Assembly (NCBI GenBank): GCA_900323505.1
Contig: OOIN01000007.1
Span: 744,001 to 808,000 of the forward strand
Direction of reading: 5' to 3'
DNA: 64,000 bases
Origin: Ustilago trichophora
Taxonomy: Eukaryota > Basidiomycota > Ustilaginomycetes > Ustilaginales > Ustilaginaceae
Shown piece after piece: positions 43,481 through 52,686 of the stretch. Positions within the stretch are counted from its first letter, which is position 1. Each line of letters opens with the position of its first letter. The translations under genes and the position numbers were made by a program. The notes below the pieces were generated by a model, which did no database searches, was not told the origin of the DNA, and was given only the letters and a program-made list of their open reading frames with translations.

Positions 43481-46054
43481 ATGGCTTATCCGATGGCATT
43501 CCCACCCACAGCCATCCGGCCTTTGCCCGGTGGCACGACTTTGGTCTCAGCTCAACCGCCAGCTGCTCCTGCTGCGGTCATGACCACCGAGTCCTTTGAC
43601 GCACCCGAAGGAATGTATGTGTGCACATCTAGATTCACGTGTCCACCGCAGCCCATGATCCATCTCAATCCCATTCCAACTACACAGCTGGGTCTCTCGG
43701 CTGTGTATCCCACCCCTCGCGTCTCCACCGTCAGCCTTCGCTATCCAGCCGCAAAGAATGCAAAGGGCAGCGATCCTGAATCAGCCGCTTCGCCTGCCCA
43801 CGCCGTTTTGCTGGAAGCTCCGCTCGCTTCTCAAGGTATCGATGCGCCTGCTTCCAGCTTGACAGGTGGCTTACCGCCCGGCAGCGCTGGTCCTTCGGCC
43901 GGTATTGCTGGCATCGGTGGACCCGGTATGGGCTTTTCTGGTCTTGGTGAGACCATGGGCAGACTCGGTGCCAAACCAACACGCCCCAAGAACAGTCTCA
44001 AGAACACCTCGAGTAACTTTGTCAATCGCATGATGACCCATCCCGACCTCGCCAAGCTCCTCGCTGCTCGCACCGACTCGGATCATTTCACCTTCCTCAC
44101 CAATGCTCGCTCCTTCTTCTGGCTCGCAGACACTAACGGCAGGACCAAAGAGAGTCTGGCCCGCATTACCTTCAGTGCATCTCCCTCGGCACACGATGTC
44201 AACCAGTTTACACGCGCCCATGACCGCCTGGATATCGTCATCGGTTTCGTTACTGGCGACTTGATCTGGCTCGACCCCATCGCTTCCAAGTATACTCGTA
44301 TCAACAAGAGCGGATGCATCACTAGCTCAGCCGTCACTCAGGTCCGATGGCTTCCAGGTAGCGAGAATCTCATCATGGCGGCGCACGCCGACGGATCCAT
44401 ACTGATTTACGATCGCGAGCGTGAGGACTCGAGCGACTTTTCGCCCGCAACTTGGGATGCATTTGCGGGTAGCACTGCATCTTCATCAAGCGCTGCTCTT
44501 CAGTCTGTCATCACGGGGACTGGTACGCCCTCGTCAGCTGCCATGTCGGCAAGCCAGACCTCGGCATCCAACACATCATCTTTGTCGAATCCAACAGCAA
44601 CAGCGGCCGGAGGAGGAGCAGGCTTCGGGTCTAGCACGACTGACTCGCGCCCCCTGCTCGGATCGCGTACTGTCACCAGCTCCACTACAACCACCACTAC
44701 CCAAGCTGACGGCGGCGACACCAATCCCTCCTCCAGCTCAGGCAGCGCCACCCATCTTGCCAAGGGAAAGCTCAACGCTGCGCCCGGTACACTCTCACAG
44801 CGTCGCCGAGCGGGTGATTCTTCTTCGGATGGGCAGCCGTTGCTACTCGTCACCAAGCCCGGTTCTGTGCCCATCACATCAGGTCTACCTTCTGGAACCG
44901 CACTCCATTCGCGCGAATATCAACAGGCGGCTGCAGCTGCAGCTGTCGCCGCTGCCAACGCTAGCTCCAACGGAAACGGTCTCTCTGGCAAAGGTAAAGA
45001 GACCTCATGGTCTCGTCTCAACCCCGTCTCTCACTGGGCTGTCTCCAAGACACGCATTACCGACTTTGCCTTTTCCCCCGACTACTCGCACGTTGCCATC
45101 GTCGCCGAGGACGGCATCCTTCGCATTGCCGATGTCAACTCGGAGCGATTGCTCGACACGTTTGAGTCGTACTTTGGAGGATTCAATTGTGCCGTTTGGT
45201 CCCCTGATGGCAAGTTTGTGCTGACGGGAGGACAGGACGATTTAGTGACTGTATGGGCTCCGCGGGAAGGGAGGATTGTGGCGAGGTGTCAAGGGCATAC
45301 GTCGTTCGTTACGGGCTTGGCTTGGGATCCGTGGAGATGGTCTTCTGATGATCGGACTTATCGATTTGCCTCTGTGGGGGAGGATTGTAAGATGATCCTG
45401 TGGGATTTTAGCAGTGCTGCGCTGAATCGTCCAAAGACGCATGTACCGCATAACAGTGTTGGTCATAGACGTAGTTCGGTCGGTCTCGGATCGACTTACT
45501 CGCTCGTGGACAAGCACGGTACATCTTCAATGCGTTCGCCCAGTTCGTTGCTCAACGGACGCCGAATAAGCACCAGCAACGGTATTGCCTCTGCCATTGG
45601 CAGCGGGTACGACAGAACATCGGTGACGGATGACACGATCCGACATCCTGCATTGCCTCGTTCCGAAGTCGCCATCTTGCAGCCTGTGGTGACGGTGGAA
45701 GTTGATGGTGAGATTCCCACAGGAATCAGGTTTGGACCTGATAAAGTAATGGTAGTTCGTAAAAATGCTGGGATAGACACGTTTACGAGACCACTTCCCA
45801 AGCGTCCAACGAGCGTGATCGCTTCGGCTACATCGGGTGCCGATAGGGCTTCGTGGCCTGCAGGTGCCCGGACCAATAGACAACCTATAGTGCCGCGGAA
45901 TGGTCATCGCATCCCCGCTCCCTTAACCATCCCGGCAAATGGTACGGCCTCATCGGCATCTCGTTCGCAACAACCCTCAGCAACTACACCAACGACACCA
46001 CGCCACGCTATGAATGGCACAACGAGCAACGCGAACAATGGCATCACAGCATAG
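43481..46054 (+). CDS. creC: CreC/WDR20-like WD40 protein
   Basis: 857 residues, no intron. The N-terminus has the CreC start GMYVCTSRFTCPP; the middle has KNSLKNTSSNFVNRM and FTFLTNARSFFWLAD. WD40 blades include IVIGFVTGDLIWLDP, QVRWLPGSENLIMAAHADGS, ITDFAFSPDYSHVAIVAEDG, NCAVWSPDGKFVLTGGQDD and FVTGLAWDPW. A Ser/Thr/Ala-rich insert of about 200 residues splits the propeller. In Aspergillus, CreC binds and stabilises the deubiquitinase CreB in carbon catabolite repression; animal WDR20 activates USP12/46. The expected role here is activation of a CreB/Ubp9-type enzyme. The conserved WD blades from residue about 520 to 640 are the most reliable part. Confidence 0.9.
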   Translation: MAYPMAFPPTAIRPLPGGTTLVSAQPPAAPAAVMTTESFDAPEGMYVCTSRFTCPPQPMIHLNPIPTTQLGLSAVYPTPRVSTVSLRYPAAKNAKGSDPESAASPAHAVLLEAPLASQGIDAPASSLTGGLPPGSAGPSAGIAGIGGPGMGFSGLGETMGRLGAKPTRPKNSLKNTSSNFVNRMMTHPDLAKLLAARTDSDHFTFLTNARSFFWLADTNGRTKESLARITFSASPSAHDVNQFTRAHDRLDIVIGFVTGDLIWLDPIASKYTRINKSGCITSSAVTQVRWLPGSENLIMAAHADGSILIYDREREDSSDFSPATWDAFAGSTASSSSAALQSVITGTGTPSSAAMSASQTSASNTSSLSNPTATAAGGGAGFGSSTTDSRPLLGSRTVTSSTTTTTTQADGGDTNPSSSSGSATHLAKGKLNAAPGTLSQRRRAGDSSSDGQPLLLVTKPGSVPITSGLPSGTALHSREYQQAAAAAAVAAANASSNGNGLSGKGKETSWSRLNPVSHWAVSKTRITDFAFSPDYSHVAIVAEDGILRIADVNSERLLDTFESYFGGFNCAVWSPDGKFVLTGGQDDLVTVWAPREGRIVARCQGHTSFVTGLAWDPWRWSSDDRTYRFASVGEDCKMILWDFSSAALNRPKTHVPHNSVGHRRSSVGLGSTYSLVDKHGTSSMRSPSSLLNGRRISTSNGIASAIGSGYDRTSVTDDTIRHPALPRSEVAILQPVVTVEVDGEIPTGIRFGPDKVMVVRKNAGIDTFTRPLPKRPTSVIASATSGADRASWPAGARTNRQPIVPRNGHRIPAPLTIPANGTASSASRSQQPSATTPTTPRHAMNGTTSNANNGITA

Positions 46055-46154
46055 ACAATGCTTTAAGTCTTTCTGGTATTCAATTGTAGTCTAGATTGTC
46101 CTTTTACAAAATTGCGTCTAGAAATAGATTCTGTTTCTAAGATGGAGGTGTGCG

Positions 46155-47795
46155 TTAGAAGAGTGTGCCCTCACGAACTGGGTCGTTGGCATTGCTGGGT
46201 GGGCGGATGTAATTTAGCTCCAACTCTATCATCTCCATAACTGTACGCAATGTGCCTGTTGGATCCCAAGCAAAATAGAAGCCAAATACAAGAAAAGTTG
46301 ATGTCAGTATCTCACCAATCTTCAACAAGTGACAAGTTGTACTTGTGTACTTACGTTTCTCCCACTCGCCCCATACAACGGCACTGTAGAGCATCGTCGT
46401 CCCTCCCCAACCCGCCACCACAGCCAGCAGGACAAATACCGGATTCACCCCACCCAGTGGCTGGAATATGCTTCCTACAATCAATCCGATCGCCAGCAAA
46501 AGGGCGGCGGCAAAGAGGTAGAAGTGACTCATTTGGGTGCTGCGGCTTGCCGCGAATCCACCTGCCAATGCGTGTAGAGAGGATGTCAGCACTCGATGAT
46601 GGGCGCTCTTTCGGCTAGACTCTTCGGCAGGTGTGAGGTTGTTGGTGGAGGTGGAGAAAGAGGAGGATGTGTCGAGGATGCCAAAGATGGATTCTACGCC
46701 GAAATGGTCGGAAAAGGAGCAAGTGAGTCCGGGGGCAATGCCTGTGACGACTACGGAGGATGAGGTGCATGCCAATCGGCCGCGGGATGAAGTTGATGCT
46801 GAGTAGGCTAGCGAAGGAGTAGGGTCGGAATCTGTGGAAGGGACGGGTCCGCGGTAGAGGATGTAGTCGAGTCGCTTGCCTGCTCCCCTGGATGCGCGCT
46901 CGTCGAGCTTTTTTCCGGCAGTCCAAGTGTTGAGTGGAGAATCACAGGTGACGCCAAGCTCTTGGATAGCTCGGTGTGGATCTGGGCGGTGCGCCTGGCT
47001 GCCATCACTTCTACCGACCGTGCGTGGTGAAGCATCCAATGCGTCCAGACTTGTAGCTTGTTCCGGTAGCTCCGGGTGCGAGTCCAGAAAGCTATCATAC
47101 ATTCCACCGACGTTCCTCAACAGTCCAATGGCGATAGACGGTGGCGTGGAGTTGAGATCTCCTACGCAAACCACGTGCCTTCCCCTCGCAGCGCTGTTCC
47201 TGCAATTTGACGCGAGCTCATACGCCTGTGTAATGCGATGCGACCTTTTATACTCTGGCCCGTCTTCTCCACCCGCCGCGACAAAGTGTGTGTTCCACAC
47301 ATCCACCAGCCCCAATCTTGGGTGGTTGATCGTAATCGACCCACATGCCTTCCCTACGAACCAGTCTCCATGCTGCACATGGATTGGCTGTCCGTTCAGC
47401 GAGTACGGATGCGTCTTGGTCTCCAAGATGTTCCATCGCGACAAGATGGCGAGACCCGATCCAAATGCGCCCGAATAGAAGAATTTGGCGTGCGGATAGC
47501 GCGAGGCGAGGGCATGTTTGAGGAAGCGCCAGTCTTTAGATTCGTACCAGATTTCCTGGAGACAGACGAAGTCGTAGTGCTGTGTAGATGGAGATGCGAG
47601 GTGGGTAGCGATGGCTTTGATGCGGGGGATGCGGACCTTGGATATGTAGTTGAGACCCCATACATTTAGAGTCAGGACCTTGAGCTGGCGGTCATCGGAT
47701 GGTGGTTCAGACTGAGAAGCATCCGTGGCTGGTGGGAAGTGGTGCGAAGCAGGGCTGGCACGCGTGGAGGAAGGTAGCCTAGGCATGATTTTCAT
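46155..47795 (-). CDS. isc1: Inositol phosphosphingolipid phospholipase C (Isc1, neutral sphingomyelinase)
   Basis: Exons 47795-46355 and 46255-46155 give 513 residues; an in-frame ATG at 47981 would add 62. The DNase I-like metal-dependent fold has the motifs KVLTLNVWGL (Asn), FVCLQEIWYES (Mg-binding Glu), the family P-loop-like GDWFVGKACGS, VWNTHFVAAGG, VGDLNSTPPS (Asp, Asn) and SDHFGVES (catalytic Asp-His). Two membrane segments near the C-terminus (FYLFAAALLLAIGLIVG and VFVLLAVVAGWGGTTML) anchor it. Isc1 hydrolyses inositol phosphosphingolipids to ceramide at ER and mitochondrial membranes. The 99-bp intron (GTAAGT...ACAG) has no stop and is a multiple of three, so retention would insert 33 residues including a hydrophobic stretch. 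Confidence 0.9.
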   Translation of the reverse strand: MKIMPRLPSSTRASPASHHFPPATDASQSEPPSDDRQLKVLTLNVWGLNYISKVRIPRIKAIATHLASPSTQHYDFVCLQEIWYESKDWRFLKHALASRYPHAKFFYSGAFGSGLAILSRWNILETKTHPYSLNGQPIHVQHGDWFVGKACGSITINHPRLGLVDVWNTHFVAAGGEDGPEYKRSHRITQAYELASNCRNSAARGRHVVCVGDLNSTPPSIAIGLLRNVGGMYDSFLDSHPELPEQATSLDALDASPRTVGRSDGSQAHRPDPHRAIQELGVTCDSPLNTWTAGKKLDERASRGAGKRLDYILYRGPVPSTDSDPTPSLAYSASTSSRGRLACTSSSVVVTGIAPGLTCSFSDHFGVESIFGILDTSSSFSTSTNNLTPAEESSRKSAHHRVLTSSLHALAGGFAASRSTQMSHFYLFAAALLLAIGLIVGSIFQPLGGVNPVFVLLAVVAGWGGTTMLYSAVVWGEWEKRKYTSTTCHLLKIGEILTSTFLVFGFYFAWDPTGTLRTVMEMIELELNYIRPPSNANDPVREGTLF

Positions 47796-48441
47796 GCGCT
47801 GTAGGACGCTGTGGGGATACGATGGCGGTGGGTAAGGAATAGCAAGGGCGGGAAAAGCTCTAGGGAAGGAGTTGGAGAGAGCTTTGAGCCGATTCCTGAG
47901 GAAAGTGTTGGTCTCTGTGTCGCACAAGCCGACAAGGAAGGCGCAGACTCCACATCGCCGCAAACCTCCACCTCTTTGCACTGCGTGAAATCGGACTGCG
48001 CTGTGCTCTTACGAAAACCGGGGATCGGCGGATCCGATTGGCGAGATTTTGAGGTTGAAGCTCAGCAGAAAGGGCTCTCACAGTCTGCTTCGGCGTTAAT
48101 TCTTATCCGATCTGTTCTCCTTTGCTATCTACTGTACACCACATCATCCCACCGTCCTCGAGCACAAATCTTCACCTTTGTGTCCATCACCATTTATCAA
48201 ACCATCTGATCATCGCCATCTGCCTCGTTCATCTCGAAAAACGACAACGACATTGACGGCTCCTATCTTGGCAGCATTTTGAATCTTCTTCCACAAACGC
48301 TACTCCTTCACGCACATCGATACCACAAGCACGAGGCAACGGACAGTTCGCGCAGGCATCATAGATAGCCCCAATCACGAATCTATTTTTGGACGGAGTC
48401 TTAGAATTGACTGTTGAACTTCCTCTCGATTATCGCCCATC
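47796..48441. other. Divergent promoter of isc1 and ubc12
   Basis: No gene seen. The isc1 frame stays open to 47981, so an upstream start is possible. TACTGTA at 48130-48136. Confidence 0.5.
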
Positions 48442-49618
48442 ATGATCAAGGTAAGCTCTCACAGCATCCGGAAGCAACATTGTTCGCAGAAGAACAAGCT
48501 CTTACACCTGTTACACCTGTTATCTCTGCCTTTGGAACGAATTTCACACTGCTATCTGATCAGATTTGGAGTATGAAGAAAGAGGAGGAGTCGGCAAAGA
48601 AGAAGAAGCCCAAGACCTCGCCTGCCCAGCTCCGTGTTCAGAAAGGTAAGTAGCTGCAATCGCCAGCACGGCCTCGAGCGGCTTGCACGTCCATCTTTAC
48701 CTTCACCTACAAAGAAAGCGCTGACCCCCGAATGATCCGCTTCTACCTCCTATCACCATCATCGCCAGACTTGACCGAACTTGAATTGCCAAAGACAATG
48801 AAGACCGACTTCCCCGACCCGGCAGACGTGCTCAACTTTACGCTCACAATTGAACCAGACGAGGGTAAGCCACCCCATCATCTTCGATTCTCTCGATCTG
48901 CAATCACTTTGAGATGCTGACCCCCTCGGCGCTTACGCTGCCTTGTTCTTGGAAAGGCATGTACAAAACGGGCTCGTTCAAGTTCACTTTTGCCATAAAC
49001 AGCAACTACCCACACGACCCTCCCAAGGTCAAGTGCACACAAAAGGTGAGTTCCTCCCCAAATCTCGGTCCAGATTCTCAACACTCAGTCCCAAGCTGTG
49101 TCATTGATGCTTTCTATCTGTTTCTGGCTTTCATGCACAGATCTACCACCCTAACGTCGACCTCGAAGGCAACGTCTGCCTCAACATTCTGCGTGAAGAC
49201 TGGAAGCCGGTGCTCAACCTGAACTCGGTCATGGTCGGCTTGCAATATCTTTTCCTTGAACCTAATGCTGATGATCCATTGAACAAGGGTAAGTCTAGAT
49301 CCATTCAGGTGATTGACCTAGAGACGGGACTGAGAGCGCACGCTGATCGATACATCTTGTCGCTTACTCTTCCTTTTGCGTTCTGCCAATATCACAGAGG
49401 CGGCAGAGGACCTGCGAAAGGATCGCTCGGTCTTTGCAAGCAACGTCCGCAGAAGTCTGTCTGGAGGCGCTATCAGTAAGTCTGTCGTCTGGTCACATAC
49501 TTTATAAGATGCGGAAATTGCTGACCCTTTCTTCTGTGTCTTCGCCCCCCTCTCTGTTGCCTTGTGCTCTTGTGGGATCGCAGAGGGAACCACGTACGAC
49601 AAGGTCGTTGTCAAGTAA
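48442..49618 (+). CDS. ubc12: NEDD8-conjugating enzyme Ubc12
   Basis: Seven exons: 48442-48450, 48564-48645, 48769-48864, 48957-49045, 49141-49288, 49398-49475, 49584-49618; all introns are GT-AG and the joins give 178 residues. Exon 1 is only nine bases (Met-Ile-Lys). The N-terminal extension [13 protein letters not shown] is the Ubc12 docking tail that binds the NEDD8 E1. The UBC core has the PHDPPKVKC block and the active-site block [19 protein letters not shown] with the catalytic Cys in GNVCLNIL. C-terminal ANVRRSL-type block is present ([12 protein letters not shown]). It should transfer NEDD8/Rub1 to cullins. The most intron-rich gene in the window. Confidence 0.95.
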
Positions 49619-50197
49619 ACGTCTTCCAACCAGCACAAGATGTCAGAGACCAACATCGTGCCACAAACCGACACACAGTCCGGAACCCCTTCTTCCTCCA
49701 TGGCTTCAAAGCAGCAGGAACGACAAGGCAAATCTATGAATTCTCATGTACTACTACTACCATCACCAGTTTGGCCTTTGATAACACACAGCATACCAAC
49801 TCTTTCGCTCGTGCGCTGGCTCTTTTTCCAGCCGATTCTTGCTGCCAGAGTGTGCACATTGGTCGATGAGCGGCAGAAGTGCAGAGGCTGAGTCAGACTG
49901 GGCGGTATGATTATCGGGAACGAGGCCGAGAATGGATGTGAGTGAGGTGAGGTGGAGGACGAGAGTCTGGGATTTTTGGCTGCTTGGGTTGGACCCTGCA
50001 TGTTCGCGGTGCACACGCCACCTTGAGGTCGACCTTTTAAAAGTTCGTTGGGAGCTCTTTGATGCCTGTCAACGCTTCTTATCATACCATCATATCTTCA
50101 CACTCGACTCTACTCGTATCACGGAATCTTGATACGATACTTGAGCCACCATATTCGAATTCTTTCAAGGTGGTGACTTTGCTGTCTTCATCACGCT
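49619..50197. other. Intergenic between ubc12 and isoaspartyl methyltransferase
   Basis: No gene seen; holds the 3' UTR of ubc12 and the promoter of the next gene. Confidence 0.5.
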
Positions 50198-51007
50198 TTG
50201 ATAACAGCCACATTGTCTCGCCTTTATCGAGCCAGCACCCTGTCAACTCGCACTCTCTCCTCCATCCGCAATCTGTCAAAGATGGCCTGGCGATGCTCAG
50301 GAAGCACCAATGCCGAACTCATCCACAACATGGTCAATGCCGGACTCATCGCCTCTTCTCGAGTTGCCTCCGCCATGAGTGCCGTTGATCGAGCCCACTA
50401 CGTTGTTCAACCCCGCTACGCCTATCAGGATTCACCACAATCCATCGGGTTTGGCGCTACGATATCTGCGCCACATATGCATGCCCACGCGGCCGAAAGT
50501 CTTCTTCCATTCCTGAATGCTGGGGCAAAGGTGCTGGACGTTGGTTCTGGATCCGGCTACCTTCTTGCAATCTTTCATCACCTCGTTTCCACCCCGGAAG
50601 GACAAGGAAAAAAGGGCAAGGTCGTGGGGATCGATCATATCCAAGCTTTAGTTGATGCGGCTAATGAAAATTTAAAGAAGGACGGACTCGGCGGACAAAT
50701 GGCAGAAGAGAATGAGGAAAGAGGATGCATTGTTAATCTCTGCGGCGATGGCAGGAAAGGCGTCGAATCGGAAGCTCCTTTTGACGCAATTCATGTGGGG
50801 GCGGCGGCAGAAGGTATCCCAGAGGCGCTGGTACAGCAGCTGAAAGCTCCCGGAAGGATGTTCATTCCAGTGGAAGAAGATGGAGGTTCAGGAGAACAGT
50901 ATATCTGGCAGGTGGATAAGGCACAGGATGGTACGGTGACAAAGGAAAAGATTTGTGGCGTCCTGTATGTGCCCTTGACGGACGCGGACAAGCAGTGGAG
51001 CAGGTAA
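50198..51007 (+). CDS. Protein-L-isoaspartate O-methyltransferase
   Basis: 269 residues if started at 50198; a second ATG at 50282 (MAWRCSG) gives 241. The cytosolic enzyme normally starts like the shorter form, while the first 28 residues are basic and Ser/Thr-rich with no acidic residue, as in a mitochondrial targeting peptide, so two forms are possible. Family blocks: [30 protein letters not shown], the SAM-binding motif [12 protein letters not shown], and [15 protein letters not shown]. It methylates isoaspartyl residues to start repair of aged proteins. It converges with the guanylate kinase gene, 145 bp apart. Confidence 0.93.
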   Translation: MITATLSRLYRASTLSTRTLSSIRNLSKMAWRCSGSTNAELIHNMVNAGLIASSRVASAMSAVDRAHYVVQPRYAYQDSPQSIGFGATISAPHMHAHAAESLLPFLNAGAKVLDVGSGSGYLLAIFHHLVSTPEGQGKKGKVVGIDHIQALVDAANENLKKDGLGGQMAEENEERGCIVNLCGDGRKGVESEAPFDAIHVGAAAEGIPEALVQQLKAPGRMFIPVEEDGGSGEQYIWQVDKAQDGTVTKEKICGVLYVPLTDADKQWSR

Positions 51008-51152
51008 CTCACGTAAGCCCATACGGTCACAGGCATTGCAAACAATGGGCTCCGAATGTAATGTAGCTTTGCGAAATTGGTCTGATGCTGTGCTTCCAGA
51101 GTATGTCTTTTGGGTGCGAATATGTACGTTGAGGTCCTTGGGACTGATGCGT

Positions 51153-52050
51153 TCATTGCTGCTGCTGTTGCTGCTTCTCCCACTCCTCTTCATCCTGATC
51201 CTTGGCTGGCATGGCATCGTCCTCACCCTTCTTGAGCGTCTCGTTGATGGCCTTCTTCAACAATCCATACGCCTTTTCGAGGTCGTCGTTGACAATAATC
51301 CAATCGTGGGCGCCCTTCTCCCTTGCATACTCCATCTCCTTCGCGGCCATGGTCAGCCTCTTCTGCACCGATTCGGGCGTCTCTGTTCCTCGACCTATCA
51401 ACCTCTGCTTCAATGTCGAGAACGACGGTGGCGAGATAAAGATGTAGATTGGGTTCAGGGAAGGATGATTGGCCTTGATGAGTTTCACACCCTGTGCGTC
51501 GATGTCGAGGATGGCACGGCGGGCGTCAGTGCTTCCATCGGCACCTTTGACGCCTTCGGTTGAGACATCGGCGACAGCCTTTGCGGTGGTGCCGTAGCGG
51601 TTGCCGCCGAATTGGGCGTGTTCGAGGAAGGCACCGGCCTGAACGAGGTCTTCGAATTCTTGGCGGGTGACGTAGTGGTAGGATTGACCACGGACCTCGC
51701 CTGGTCGAGGGTCTCTTGTGGTGTCTGGAGGTGCGGTAAGAGCGAAAAAGATGGTTAGGGATAAGTATATGTGGAAAGAACAATGCGGTCGTGCTTGGAA
51801 AGGACTTACGCGAGACCGAGAAGCCAAAGTCGTTGGGGAATTCTTCAAAGAGCTTCTTGAGCAAGGTGCTCTTACCCACACCGGAAGGGCCAGACAAAAC
51901 GATGGGACGCTTGTCACCAGGAATGGGAGGGGTCGATGCCCAGCTAGAGGTCGACATACTTGCAGATCGAAGGGTGGGCGAAACGGATGATGATGGTGGT
52001 CGGAGGCAAGTTCGGGCAAAGGTGTGAAGAGATGGGATCAAACGGTTCAT
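51153..52050 (-). CDS. guk1: Guanylate kinase
   Basis: Exons 52050-51810 and 51724-51153 with an 85-bp intron (GTAAGT...CCAG); the join restores the conserved [13 protein letters not shown] block. 270 residues from 52050; the standard start MSTSSWAS lies at residue 32, and the preceding stretch is Arg/Ser-rich like a mitochondrial presequence. The P-loop [21 protein letters not shown] and LDIDAQGVK blocks are clear. It phosphorylates GMP to GDP. The C-terminus is unusual: an acidic run ending in seven glutamines. Confidence 0.94.
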
Positions 52051-52686
52051 CGAACGGCCCAGTCTAGCTACTTTCTAACTTCGAAGTGATCACAATGTTG
52101 GTGATAGAAGAGAAGTGATGTCCTAGCTTTACCCACCAGTTGAATTGAGCTGGCTGCAAAGGGTGAGCTTGATCCGAAGCTTGGGGATCTCGAAGATTGA
52201 GAGTGTGATGTGATGCCTGCAGAGTGCTTTGAAGGCAGAGTGAAATTGCTGCCGCCCGGAGACGGGATCGTTGGCTGCACACTGCAGCTGCATGAGCAGA
52301 GGGTCGAACGAAAACAAAAACAAAAATCAAAAAAGGTTAAAAATCAAATTCGGTTCCGATTTGACCAAAGATTGGACCCTTAGACAAAGCCATAGCCACA
52401 GCCAACAGCCACATCAGCCGACTCTCGGCCAATTTACACGGCGCGTCTTACCGTACAGTACAGTACACGGGTAACAGGGAGAGAGAACAACACGCATGAG
52501 TCTGCAGGTCTCCGCCGAAAAAAAAAAAAAAGATCAACACCAACCGACGCCCTTTCTTCGGTTTCATTCCAGCCAACTCAGCTTTATGACGATACAGCAA
52601 AACTTATCATCGATATCAATACCTCCGCCACGGTCACTTCATTGTAGCTTTGCTGCTCTTTAGGTGTAACGCCGTAGCTTCTCGCG
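52051..52686. other. Divergent promoter of guk1 and DUF2786 gene
   Basis: No gene seen. Overlapping TACAGTACAGTA at 52454-52465 and a 14-A tract near 52518. Confidence 0.6.
52454..52465. promoter_or_regulatory. Tandem TACAGTA element
   Basis: Reverse complement of the doublet at 35764-35775. Lies about 220 bp upstream of the DUF2786 gene and 400 bp from guk1. Function unknown. Confidence 0.35.
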
